Part shown: positions 1 through 7,199 of the stretch, one piece after another | Numbering within the stretch: position 1 is the first letter of the stretch | How the letters are laid out: the number at the start of each line of letters is the position of its first letter | Assembly: GCA_900542145.1 (NCBI GenBank) | Contig: UQMF01000002.1 | Coordinates: 1-64,000 of the forward strand | Length of the DNA stretch: 64,000 bases | Source: an uncultured Oscillospiraceae bacterium | GTDB taxonomy: Bacteria; Bacillota; Clostridia; Oscillospirales; Ruminococcaceae | Direction of reading: 5' to 3' | Program-made: the position numbers and the translations under genes | The notes under the pieces: model-generated | Told to the model about the DNA's origin: nothing | Seen by the model: the letters and a program-made list of their open reading frames with translations, nothing else | The model's database searches: none

Positions 1-59
1 TGCGCGCAGCTGGGATGTTCGGCGGAAAAGCCCCTTTAGGGGATTTTTCGACGGTCTGA

Positions 60-90
60 GACCGTCCGGTTATCCGGGCGGTCTTTTTAT
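60..90 (+). terminator. Intrinsic terminator of an upstream gene outside the window
   Basis: A 10-bp stem (GACCGTCCGG at 60-69 pairing with CCGGGCGGTC at 74-83) with a TTAT loop is followed by TTTTTAT. A weaker CCCC-TTTA-GGGG hairpin followed by ATTTTT lies just before it at about 30-48. The first 59 bases may hold the 3' end of a gene, with an in-frame TGA at 57-59, but too little is visible to support a call. Confidence 0.8.
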
Positions 91-354
91 TGTGTAAAGT
101 GCAAAAGTTGACTTTGGTTTATTCTGCACAAGTGAGAATACGCCAAATTGGTGATTTTGCACTTCTATGCGAAATATACATGTTGATATATCACTTTAGC
201 AATACCAATGCGGTAACATTTGTGATACAATTATAGTAATGCTGAACAAAAGTTATTTGCGGCGGTGGAAAAAATCCGTCGTATTAACAAATCGTCTTAT
301 ATAATCAGGCAGATTTTCCGGCAATTTCCGCATAACAGCTAAGGAGGTACATTC
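91..354 (+). promoter_or_regulatory. Leader and control region of the hydrogenase operon
   Basis: No gene is seen here. A perfect 10-bp palindrome TGATATATCA lies at 184-193. A possible -10 (TACAAT, 226-231) has no convincing -35 box, so this promoter differs from the strong canonical promoters elsewhere in the window and may need an activator or be under redox control. AAGGAGG precedes the hydC ATG by 7 bases. Confidence 0.4.
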
Positions 355-840
355 ATGCAAAGCACCATTCAGCTTGCCGAAGTCGATGAGATAATCGACC
401 GTATCGGCTGCGAGGAAAAGAACATCATCTCCATACTCCAGGGAGTACAGGAGCATTACCGCTACCTGCCGGCAGAGGTTTTCCCCCACATCGCGAAGCG
501 CCTGGGAGTAGGCGAAGCGCGGCTTTTCAGCGTGGCAACGTTCTATGAGAACTTCTCGCTTGAGCCCAAGGGGAAATTCGTCATCAAGGTCTGCGACGGA
601 ACTGCCTGTCATGTGCGCCAGTCGCCGCCTATCCTGGCAAGACTCCGGGAGGAGCTGGGGCTCTCCGAAACAAAAAAGACCACCGATGACCTTATGTTCA
701 CGGTGGAAACCGTATCCTGTCTTGGCGCCTGCGGACTTGCACCTGTAATCACCGTGAACGACCATGTGCACGCAGAGATGACCCCGGACAAGGCTTCTGA
801 AATACTCAAGCAGCTGAAGGAGGGAACCGCAGAATGTTAA
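355..840 (+). CDS. hydC: NADH-linked [FeFe]-hydrogenase, NuoE-like subunit
   Basis: This 161-aa protein belongs to the NuoE/HndA family of thioredoxin-fold [2Fe-2S] proteins. The four cluster ligands are visible as C-x4-C (CDGTAC) near residue 80 and C-x3-C (CLGAC, second pattern) near residue 122. It is the small electron-transfer subunit that sits next to the flavin subunit of trimeric hydrogenases. The start is the ATG after a strong AAGGAGG site. The stop overlaps the ATG of hydB by 7 bases, so the two are translationally coupled. Length is normal for the family. Assignment to a hydrogenase rather than to respiratory complex I follows from the next two genes and from the absence of any membrane subunit. 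Confidence 0.93.
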   Translation: MQSTIQLAEVDEIIDRIGCEEKNIISILQGVQEHYRYLPAEVFPHIAKRLGVGEARLFSVATFYENFSLEPKGKFVIKVCDGTACHVRQSPPILARLREELGLSETKKTTDDLMFTVETVSCLGACGLAPVITVNDHVHAEMTPDKASEILKQLKEGTAEC

Positions 841-2708
841 AGGACAGACAGGACTTAAAGAAGTTCCGCGAGGAGTGCGTGAGATCCTACAACGCTTACA
901 CCCGTAAAATACTGGTCTGTGCCGGCACAGGCTGTGTTTCCAGCGGCTCGCTGAATATTTACGCGAAGCTGCGCGAGCTTATCGAAGCGAATGGGATCCA
1001 CTGCGCGGTGGAACTTGAGGAGGAGCCGGAAAACAGCGGCGTTGCCCTTAAAAAGAGCGGCTGCCATGGATTCTGTGAACGTGGTCCGCTGGTGCGAATC
1101 GAGCCGGAGGGCTGGCTTTACACCAAGGTAAAGGTGGAGGATTGCGAAGAAATTGTTGAAAAGACCATCGTGAACGGCGAGCACATCGAGCGCCTGGCAT
1201 TCCAGAAGAACGGCGAGATATTCCGTACCCAGGAGGAGATCCCGTTCTATAAGAAGCAGACGCGCGTGGTGCTTGAGCACTGTGGTCACATAGATTCCCT
1301 TTCCATTAAGGAATATCTTTCCCAGGGCGGATATTCCGCATTTGAGAAGGCTCTGTTCGACATGACGCCGGACGAGGTGATTGAGGAGGTTTCCGACTCC
1401 GGACTGCGCGGACGCGGCGGAGGAGGATTCTCGGCGGGACGCAAGTGGGCGCAGGTGAAGCGCCAGACTGTGCCGCAGAAATACGTTGTCTGCAACGGCG
1501 ACGAGGGCGACCCGGGCGCATTCATGGACCGAAGCATTATGGAGGGCGATCCCCACAGAATGCTCGAGGGAATGATGATCGCCGGCGCAGCGTGCGGAGC
1601 GACCGAGGGTTACATATATGTCCGTGCGGAGTATCCGCTTGCCGTAGAGCGCTTAAAGACCGCTATAGCGCAGGCTAAGGAGATAGGGCTGCTGGGTAAG
1701 AATATCCTCAACAGCGGATTTGATTTCGAACTGCACATCAACCGCGGCGCCGGCGCATTCGTATGCGGCGAGGGAAGCGCGCTGACCGCCTCCATCGAGG
1801 GAAAGCGCGGAATGCCGCGCGTAAAGCCGCCGCGTACCGTCGAGCACGGACTTTTCGACAGCCCGACAGTGCTCAATAATGTTGAAACCTACGCGAACGT
1901 GCCTTCCATAATCACCCGTGGTGCGGAGTGGTTCAAGGGGATAGGCGTGGAGAAATCCCCGGGAACCAAGGCGTTCGCTATCACCGGCGACATTGAGAAT
2001 ACCGGACTTATCGAGGTTCCGATGGGAACCACACTGCGCGAGGTAATCTACGACGTCGGCGGCGGAATCCGCGGCGGCGGAAAGTTCAAGGCTGTGCAGA
2101 TAGGCGGACCCTCCGGCGGTACGCTGACCGAAAAGGACCTTGACCTGCCCCTGGATTTCGACTCCGTTAAGAAGGCAGGCGCCATGATAGGCTCCGGCGG
2201 ACTTGTTGTCATGAACGACAAGACCTGCATGGTGGAGGTTGCAAGATTCTTCATGAACTTCACCCAGAACGAGTCCTGCGGAAAGTGCGTTCCCTGCCGT
2301 GAGGGCACCCGGAGAATGCTGGAGATACTTGAGCGGATAGTAGCCGGAAACGGCGAGCCGGGGGACATCGACCTGCTGCTGGAACTGGCGGAAACTATCT
2401 CCGCAACGGCGCTCTGCGGCCTGGGTAAGTCTGCGGCTTCACCCGTTGTCAGCACGATAAAGAATTTCCGCGACGAGTACGAGGCGCACATCAACGAGAA
2501 GCGCTGTCCTGCCGGCGTCTGCCAGAAGCTGAAGCGTATTGAGATACAGCCCGACAAGTGCAAGGGCTGCTCCAAGTGCTCCAGGGGCTGCCCGGTCGGC
2601 GCGATAAGCGGCGTGATCAAGTCGCCGTTCGTCATCGACCAGAGCAAGTGTATCAAGTGCGGAGCGTGCGTGACCACATGTCCGTTCCATGCAATAGAGG
2701 TGAAGTGA
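834..2708 (+). CDS. hydB: NADH-linked [FeFe]-hydrogenase, NuoF-like flavin subunit
   Basis: This 624-aa subunit carries, in order: an N-terminal thioredoxin-like [2Fe-2S] domain (CAGTGC and CHGFC patterns, residues about 25-90); the FMN/NADH-binding NuoF core with GRGGGGF near residue 194 and GAGAFVCGEG near 310; an SLBB-like segment; the N3-type [4Fe-4S] site (Cys482, Cys485, Cys488 and Cys528); and a C-terminal two-[4Fe-4S] ferredoxin domain. This extended architecture is that of HydB of electron-bifurcating hydrogenases. It is expected to bind NAD(H) and FMN and pass electrons between NADH, ferredoxin and the H-cluster subunit. Bifurcation itself is inferred from the family, not shown by the sequence. 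Its start overlaps hydC and hydA follows after one base. Confidence 0.95.
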   Translation: MLKDRQDLKKFREECVRSYNAYTRKILVCAGTGCVSSGSLNIYAKLRELIEANGIHCAVELEEEPENSGVALKKSGCHGFCERGPLVRIEPEGWLYTKVKVEDCEEIVEKTIVNGEHIERLAFQKNGEIFRTQEEIPFYKKQTRVVLEHCGHIDSLSIKEYLSQGGYSAFEKALFDMTPDEVIEEVSDSGLRGRGGGGFSAGRKWAQVKRQTVPQKYVVCNGDEGDPGAFMDRSIMEGDPHRMLEGMMIAGAACGATEGYIYVRAEYPLAVERLKTAIAQAKEIGLLGKNILNSGFDFELHINRGAGAFVCGEGSALTASIEGKRGMPRVKPPRTVEHGLFDSPTVLNNVETYANVPSIITRGAEWFKGIGVEKSPGTKAFAITGDIENTGLIEVPMGTTLREVIYDVGGGIRGGGKFKAVQIGGPSGGTLTEKDLDLPLDFDSVKKAGAMIGSGGLVVMNDKTCMVEVARFFMNFTQNESCGKCVPCREGTRRMLEILERIVAGNGEPGDIDLLLELAETISATALCGLGKSAASPVVSTIKNFRDEYEAHINEKRCPAGVCQKLKRIEIQPDKCKGCSKCSRGCPVGAISGVIKSPFVIDQSKCIKCGACVTTCPFHAIEVK

Positions 2709-2709
2709 T

Positions 2710-4392
2710 ATGGACAAGAACAGATATATGACCATCGACGGCATTCCCGTTGAAATAAACGGCGAGAAAAATCTTCTTGCCCTTATCCGCAAGGTCGGCA
2801 TAAAAATGCCTACTTTCTGCTACCATTCGGAGCTTTCCACCTACGGAGCCTGTCGCATGTGCATGGTTGAGGACCAGTGGGGGACGCTGCATGCTTCCTG
2901 CTCCACTCCGCCTAAGCCCGGCATGGAGATACGCACGAATACCGAGCGACTGCGCAAATACCGCAAGGTGATCCTGGAACTGCTGCTGGCTAACCATTGC
3001 CGCGACTGTACAACCTGCGACAACAACGAAAAGTGCAAGCTGCAGGATATTGCGCGCCGCTTCCATATTGAAGGTGTACGCTTCCCGAATGCTGCGTCGA
3101 AGCCTGATATTGACGACAGCTCCCCCTGTATTACCATCGACCACCACAAGTGTATTCTCTGCGGCGACTGCGTTCGAACATGTAATGAAATTCAGCAGGT
3201 CGGTGCGATAGATTTCATGAACCGTGGTTCAAAAATGAAAGTCGGAACTGCGTTCAACAGACCTATTGGCGAAACCGACTGCGTTGGATGCGGTCAGTGC
3301 TCCGCGGTATGTCCCACCGGCGCCATCGTTGTCAAGAACAACGTCAGCGAAGTATGGAAGCAGCTTTCTGACAAGGATACGTTCGTTACGATTCAGATTG
3401 CGCCGGCAGTGCGTGTCGCTATTGGACGGGAACTAGGTCTGAAGGACGGTGCAAACTCCATGGGAGTTATCGTTGCTGCCCTCCGCAGAATGGGATTTGA
3501 CCAGATCTACGACACCTCCACCGCTGCTGACCTCACGGTAATTGAGGAATCCGCCGAGCTTGTCGAGCATGTCACAGCCGGGAACGACATTCCGCTGTTC
3601 TCGTCCTGCTGCCCGGCGTGGGTGCGCTACTGCGAAACAAAGCACCCGGAGCTGATGAAGCATGTGTCCAGCTGCAAATCCCCCATGCAGATGTTTGCGG
3701 CGGTTATTCGCGAGCAGTTCAGGGAGGAGCCGAAGAAGCATATTCACATCGCGCTCATGCCCTGTACCGCTAAGAAGCGCGAGGCTCTCCGGGAGGAATT
3801 CCGCGGCAAGGACGGCACCCAGATGGTGGATTACGTCCTCACCACGCAGGAATTCGTGCAGATGGTCAAGGAATCCGGCATACTTATCTCCGATATCGAC
3901 CCCGAGGCGGTTGACATGCCGTTCGGAACCATGGCAGGTGCCGGAGTTATCTTCGGAACTACCGGAGGAGTTACCGAAGCGGTACTGCGCCACATCTCAG
4001 GCAACAAGCGTGGTACTGGAATCGAGTATCAGAGCGTTCGCGGACTGAATGGTGTAAAGGAAGTTGATATTCCATTCGGCGAAAAGATGCTGCATATCGG
4101 CGTTGTCAGCGGACTCGGCAATGCTGAGAAGCTCATCGAGCGCGTAAAGGCAGGGGAGCACTTCGACTTCATCGAAGTAATGGCTTGTCCCGGCGGCTGT
4201 ATCAACGGCGCAGGTCAGCCTTTCGTGCATGAAGCCGAGAAACAGGCGCGCTCCCACGGACTTTACAACGCTGACAGAATGTGCAGCATAAAGTCCAGCG
4301 AGGAGAATCCGCTTATGTCTGCGCTTTATGATGGAATTCTCAAGGGCAGGGAGCACGAGCTTCTGCACGTTGAGTACAAGACGGCTGAATGA
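2710..4392 (+). CDS. hydA: [FeFe]-hydrogenase catalytic subunit
   Basis: This 560-aa protein holds an N-terminal [2Fe-2S] domain, a His/Cys-ligated [4Fe-4S] segment (HCRDCTTC), a two-[4Fe-4S] ferredoxin module (CILCGDC, CVGCGQC) and the H-cluster domain. The three H-cluster signatures are present: SSCCPAW (Cys300, Cys301), MPC with Cys352 followed by K and E residues, and ACPGGC (Cys493, Cys497). The last continues as INGAGQP where many enzymes have GGGQP. It reduces protons or oxidises H2 in the cytoplasm. It is the last gene of the operon and ends at a strong hairpin. No H-cluster maturases (hydE, hydF, hydG) are in the window. Confidence 0.97.
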   Translation: MDKNRYMTIDGIPVEINGEKNLLALIRKVGIKMPTFCYHSELSTYGACRMCMVEDQWGTLHASCSTPPKPGMEIRTNTERLRKYRKVILELLLANHCRDCTTCDNNEKCKLQDIARRFHIEGVRFPNAASKPDIDDSSPCITIDHHKCILCGDCVRTCNEIQQVGAIDFMNRGSKMKVGTAFNRPIGETDCVGCGQCSAVCPTGAIVVKNNVSEVWKQLSDKDTFVTIQIAPAVRVAIGRELGLKDGANSMGVIVAALRRMGFDQIYDTSTAADLTVIEESAELVEHVTAGNDIPLFSSCCPAWVRYCETKHPELMKHVSSCKSPMQMFAAVIREQFREEPKKHIHIALMPCTAKKREALREEFRGKDGTQMVDYVLTTQEFVQMVKESGILISDIDPEAVDMPFGTMAGAGVIFGTTGGVTEAVLRHISGNKRGTGIEYQSVRGLNGVKEVDIPFGEKMLHIGVVSGLGNAEKLIERVKAGEHFDFIEVMACPGGCINGAGQPFVHEAEKQARSHGLYNADRMCSIKSSEENPLMSALYDGILKGREHELLHVEYKTAE

Positions 4393-4441
4393 TAGATCGT
4401 TACTAAAGCGTGTGCGTGTAATTCCGCCCGCATGCGAAAAT

Positions 4442-4471
4442 CCCCCCGGCGCACTGTTGCACGCCGGGGGG
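4442..4471. terminator. Bidirectional terminator between hydA and hsp20
   Basis: A perfect 10-bp GC-rich stem (CCCCCCGGCG at 4442-4451 with CGCCGGGGGG at 4462-4471) sits between two convergent genes. On the plus strand it is followed by a loose T-rich run and on the minus strand by ATTTTC, so it can serve both hydA and hsp20. Confidence 0.85.
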
Positions 4472-4500
4472 ACATTTCATTCATTTATTGTGACATCGGG

Positions 4501-4908
4501 TCAGCCGATGGCGATGTACTTGTTCTGCTTCTCGGGGAGAGCCTCCTTCTTGGGGATATCCAGCGTGAGAGTACCATTCTCAAACTTAGCCTTGATATCC
4601 TCCTCGGTGACAGCGTCGCCGACATAGAAGCTTCTGGAATAGGAACCGGAGTAACGCTCGCGGCAGATGTACTTGCCCTTCTCGTCCTTTTCGTCCTTGG
4701 AGGAGTTGTTCTCAGCGGTGATGGTCAGGTAACCATCATTCAGTTCCGCCTTGATGTCGTCCTTCTTTACGCCCGGGAGATCTACGGTCAGTTCGTAGCC
4801 GCCGTCATGCTCCTTGATATCGGTCTTCATCATGTTCTGCTCACTTCTGGTGAAGAACGGGGTGTTGAACAGGTCGTCAAATATATTGTTTCTGTAGGTT
4901 GCTAACAT
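4501..4908 (-). CDS. hsp20: Small heat shock protein, Hsp20 family
   Basis: This 135-aa protein is an alpha-crystallin type chaperone that holds unfolding proteins in a refoldable state without ATP. Visible marks are the N-terminal NIFDDLF segment, a central alpha-crystallin domain with the VDLPGVKKDDI stretch and the GTLTLDIPK segment with conserved Leu-x-Ile near the C-terminus. A charged Lys/Asp/Glu insertion (EKDEKGKY) lies mid-domain. It stands alone, preceded by a promoter overlapping a CIRCE operator, so HrcA heat-shock control is expected. AGGAGT precedes the start. Confidence 0.95.
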   Translation of the reverse strand: MLATYRNNIFDDLFNTPFFTRSEQNMMKTDIKEHDGGYELTVDLPGVKKDDIKAELNDGYLTITAENNSSKDEKDEKGKYICRERYSGSYSRSFYVGDAVTEEDIKAKFENGTLTLDIPKKEALPEKQNKYIAIG

Positions 4909-5026
4909 AAGTCATTACTCCTTTCGCAGGTTCTTGGGTCTGCGCTTAAAATCAATTTTAGTGAACTGAAGGAGTTTCAGATCCCCGGGATCCTGTCCCT
5001 TGATCCTTTCCTTTCGTTCTGATCAT

Positions 5027-5069
5027 ATTATAGCACAAGCATTTAGCACTGTCAAGTGGAGAGTGCTAA
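5027..5069 (-). promoter_or_regulatory. hsp20 promoter overlapping a CIRCE (HrcA) operator
   Basis: The inverted repeat at 5043-5069 is TTAGCACTG-N9-GAGTGCTAA, which differs from the CIRCE consensus (TTAGCACTC-N9-GAGTGCTAA) by one base. On the minus strand a TTGACA -35 box (5050-5055) lies inside the operator, with TATAAT (5027-5032) 17 bp away. HrcA bound here would block RNA polymerase. The 5' leader of about 110 nt contains a GATCCC-GGGATC inverted repeat near 4980-4993. Confidence 0.92.
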
Positions 5070-5229
5070 TTTTCCTGTAATTGTCACAGATATCACCAAA
5101 TCTTCATATTCCGGCGGAATTCCGGAGCAGGTGAATGAGCTGTCATACCGCTCCTGGAGAGGGTTAACGAAGATTCAAAATCGCATGTTTTTGCAAACAG
5201 GTAAATTTCTACAAAAAATTCGTCACCTA

Positions 5230-5273
5230 TTGACAATGGTATTGGAATGTGGTATACTGTAACAGATGTTACA
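5230..5273 (+). promoter_or_regulatory. Promoter and likely self-operator of the TetR gene
   Basis: TTGACA (5230-5235) and TATACT (5253-5258) are 17 bp apart with an extended TG at -14. A perfect inverted repeat TGTAAC-agat-GTTACA (5258-5273) starts in the -10 box, a typical place for autorepression by the TetR protein encoded just downstream. The operator role is inference. Confidence 0.75.
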
Positions 5274-5301
5274 CAACCTGATTCGGCAAGGAGATGTTAA
5301 A

Positions 5302-5910
5302 ATGCCGCCAAAAGCAAAATACACACGCGAGGAGATCGTCCAGATAGCCCTGGATCTGGTGTCCGAAAAAGGAATAGGCGCGCTCAACGCCCGTAACCTT
5401 GGCGCCGCGATGGGGACTTCCACCAGACCGGTATTCACCGCGTTCAAGAATATGAACGAGCTGACCGAGGAGGTCAAGATTGCCGCAATGCACCGGTTCG
5501 ATGAGTACGCCAAGAATGACCCCGAAATCGGCGTTCCTGCGTTCAAGAACGTGGGATTGCAGATGATCCTCTTTGCGACGGAGCAGCCCAAGCTGTTTCA
5601 GCTGCTGTACATGATCGAGAACGAGCAGAGCGTAAGTTTCGATAACCTTTTGGAGTCGAAGCTCGGCGGGACAAGCCAGAAGTGCATTGAGTTCATCATG
5701 CGCGACTATGGGCTGAACCCGGAGGAATCCAAGCTGCTGTTCCGCAGCGTGTGGATGTTCACGTTCGGCATAGGCGTGCTGATTGCGTCTAAGGTGTGCC
5801 GCTACGACGAGGAGGAAGTATCCGTCATGCTGTCGCAGCAGTTCCGTTCAGTAATGGGGCTTATCAAGTCCGGAAAGGCATTTGAGCTTACTCCTCCAGG
5901 AATGGGCTGA
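5302..5910 (+). CDS. TetR/AcrR-family transcriptional regulator
   Basis: This 202-aa protein has an N-terminal TetR helix-turn-helix (residues about 6-50: TREEIVQIALDLV followed by the recognition helix containing GTSTRPVFTAF). A longer C-terminal ligand/dimer domain follows and does not suggest a specific ligand. ATG at 5302 is chosen because AAGGAG lies 8 bases upstream; an earlier in-frame ATG at 5266 lies inside the operator and has no ribosome site. It has its own promoter and a palindrome that it may bind. The nearest downstream gene encodes a small unknown protein with a separate promoter, so its target is unknown. Confidence 0.88.
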   Translation: MPPKAKYTREEIVQIALDLVSEKGIGALNARNLGAAMGTSTRPVFTAFKNMNELTEEVKIAAMHRFDEYAKNDPEIGVPAFKNVGLQMILFATEQPKLFQLLYMIENEQSVSFDNLLESKLGGTSQKCIEFIMRDYGLNPEESKLLFRSVWMFTFGIGVLIASKVCRYDEEEVSVMLSQQFRSVMGLIKSGKAFELTPPGMG

Positions 5911-5989
5911 CGTGATTTTACGATTTTGTAGTGAAAATTATTAATTTTTAACAAACAGGAAGAGAAAATCAACAATTAGGAAGAGTTCC

Positions 5990-6018
5990 TTGACACCTAC
6001 TTTCTTACATGTTATACT
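5990..6018 (+). promoter_or_regulatory. Promoter of the 93-aa hypothetical gene
   Basis: TTGACA (5990-5995) and TATACT (6013-6018) with a 17-bp spacer and TG upstream of the -10 box; 31 bases before the start codon. Confidence 0.8.
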
Positions 6019-6049
6019 CTATGTACGGACTATGTAAGGGAGGCGGAAA

Positions 6050-6331
6050 ATGCAAAGGGATTTCCAGTTTTATGATAATGAGATAATCAGCTATTCCCAC
6101 ACCGGGGACACGCTGGTATTATACTGCATGTACGGATTCCACGAGAAATGGCGCACCTGCTTTTACAACGTCGCTTCCGTGAAGGGTGAGGACAACCTGG
6201 TGGGAAGTGTGATTGCATTTTTCGGGCGTGAAACTCCTGAGGGTGATTACACTATTTTTTTCCGGAATAACGTCAATACCGCCGTTGTCGGAACAAAAGA
6301 TCACTGGCGCAGACTTTCCGGCTGGGAATGA
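6050..6331 (+). CDS. Small hypothetical protein
   Basis: This 93-aa soluble protein is not recognised. It begins with a region rich in aromatic and acidic residues (QRDFQFYDNEI) and has alternating hydrophobic stretches (LVLYCMYGFHEKW, VIAFFGRET) that suggest a small beta-rich fold. There is no signal peptide or membrane segment. The gene is well supported: it has a canonical promoter, a GGGAGG ribosome site 7-8 bases before the ATG, and a terminator directly after. It is monocistronic and lies between a TetR gene and the convergent pflA. Its function is unknown. Confidence 0.75.
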   Translation: MQRDFQFYDNEIISYSHTGDTLVLYCMYGFHEKWRTCFYNVASVKGEDNLVGSVIAFFGRETPEGDYTIFFRNNVNTAVVGTKDHWRRLSGWE

Positions 6332-6347
6332 TCTACATAAAAATAAT

Positions 6348-6372
6348 GTGGGCTGTAATATTTACAGCCCAC
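6348..6372. terminator. Bidirectional terminator between the 93-aa gene and pflA
   Basis: An 11-bp perfect stem GTGGGCTGTAA / TTACAGCCCAC with a 3-base loop, followed by TTCTTTTATTT on the plus strand and by ATTATTTTTAT on the minus strand, separates two convergent genes. Confidence 0.88.
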
Positions 6373-6377
6373 TTCTT

Positions 6378-7127
6378 TTATTTCTGACAGGCGCCGATTC
6401 TTACCTGCGCATTCTTCACGCGGTCAGCGGAGGGAGGATTCGTGTCCTCCAGGGTGTACTTGATGCCGAGATTTTCCCACTTGAACTTGCCTAGTGTGTG
6501 GTAGGGTAGTACCTCCACCTTCTCAACATTCCTGAGCGACTTGATGAATTCGCCCAGCTTGTCCAGATCCTCGTCGAAGTCGGACAGCCCGGGAACCAGC
6601 ACATGGCGTATCCAGACCGGCTTCCCTATTTCACTGAGGTACTGCGCCATGTCAAGAATATTGGCGTTGTCGAATCCGGTGATATTCTTGTGGCGCTCCG
6701 GATTTATTTCCTTTATGTCCAGCAGGAGCAGGTCGGTGTACTTCATCAGTTCCTGGAACTTTGAGAAGAACGGCTCCTCCCGGGTGAACGGATTTCCGGC
6801 GGTATCGATACAGGTGCTTACACCCTCGGATTTCGCCAGTCTGAAAAGCTCCAGCAGGAAGTCGATCTGGAGCAGCGGCTCGCCGCCACTTACGGTAATA
6901 CCTCCGCCGTTCTTCCAGTAGCTCTTGTAGCGGAGCGCTTTGTTCAGTACTTCCTCCGGGGACATTTCAACGGTAGTGTTGTCGCCCTCCATGCTCCAGG
7001 TGTCCGGATTGTGGCAGTAGCGGCAGCGCATGCGGCAGCCCTGCACGAATACGATGAACCGCACTCCGGGGCCGTCGGCGGCGCCGAAGCTCTCGGTCGA
7101 GTGGATTCTTCCCAGGATCTCGCTCAT
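6378..7127 (-). CDS. pflA: Pyruvate formate-lyase activating enzyme
   Basis: This 249-aa radical SAM enzyme uses a [4Fe-4S] cluster and S-adenosylmethionine to abstract a hydrogen from the glycyl radical site of PflB. The cluster motif C-x3-C-x2-C is at Cys31, Cys35 and Cys38 (CRMRCRYC), followed by HNPDTW. The SAM-binding GGE motif (VSGGEPLLQ) follows near residue 80. The start is set at the Met of MSEILGR because AAGGAGG stands just before it; an upstream in-frame Met lacks a ribosome site. It lies 72 bases downstream of pflB and is probably cotranscribed, with an imperfect hairpin at 7154-7177 between them. Confidence 0.96.
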   Translation of the reverse strand: MSEILGRIHSTESFGAADGPGVRFIVFVQGCRMRCRYCHNPDTWSMEGDNTTVEMSPEEVLNKALRYKSYWKNGGGITVSGGEPLLQIDFLLELFRLAKSEGVSTCIDTAGNPFTREEPFFSKFQELMKYTDLLLLDIKEINPERHKNITGFDNANILDMAQYLSEIGKPVWIRHVLVPGLSDFDEDLDKLGEFIKSLRNVEKVEVLPYHTLGKFKWENLGIKYTLEDTNPPSADRVKNAQVRIGACQK

Positions 7128-7199
7128 AAAATCCTCCTTATTCAGATAGCAGAACAGCGCCGCTTTCACGACGCTGTCCTTTATATTGCCGATTATAAA

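Noticed and set aside
1..59. 3' end of a coding gene in the first 59 bases
   Set aside because: Two frames end in stop codons here but the remaining residues are too few to recognise, and a hairpin overlaps them.
184..193. Rex or FNR operator before the hydrogenase operon
   Set aside because: The palindrome TGATATATCA is short and does not match the long Rex consensus; kept only as an unassigned repeat.
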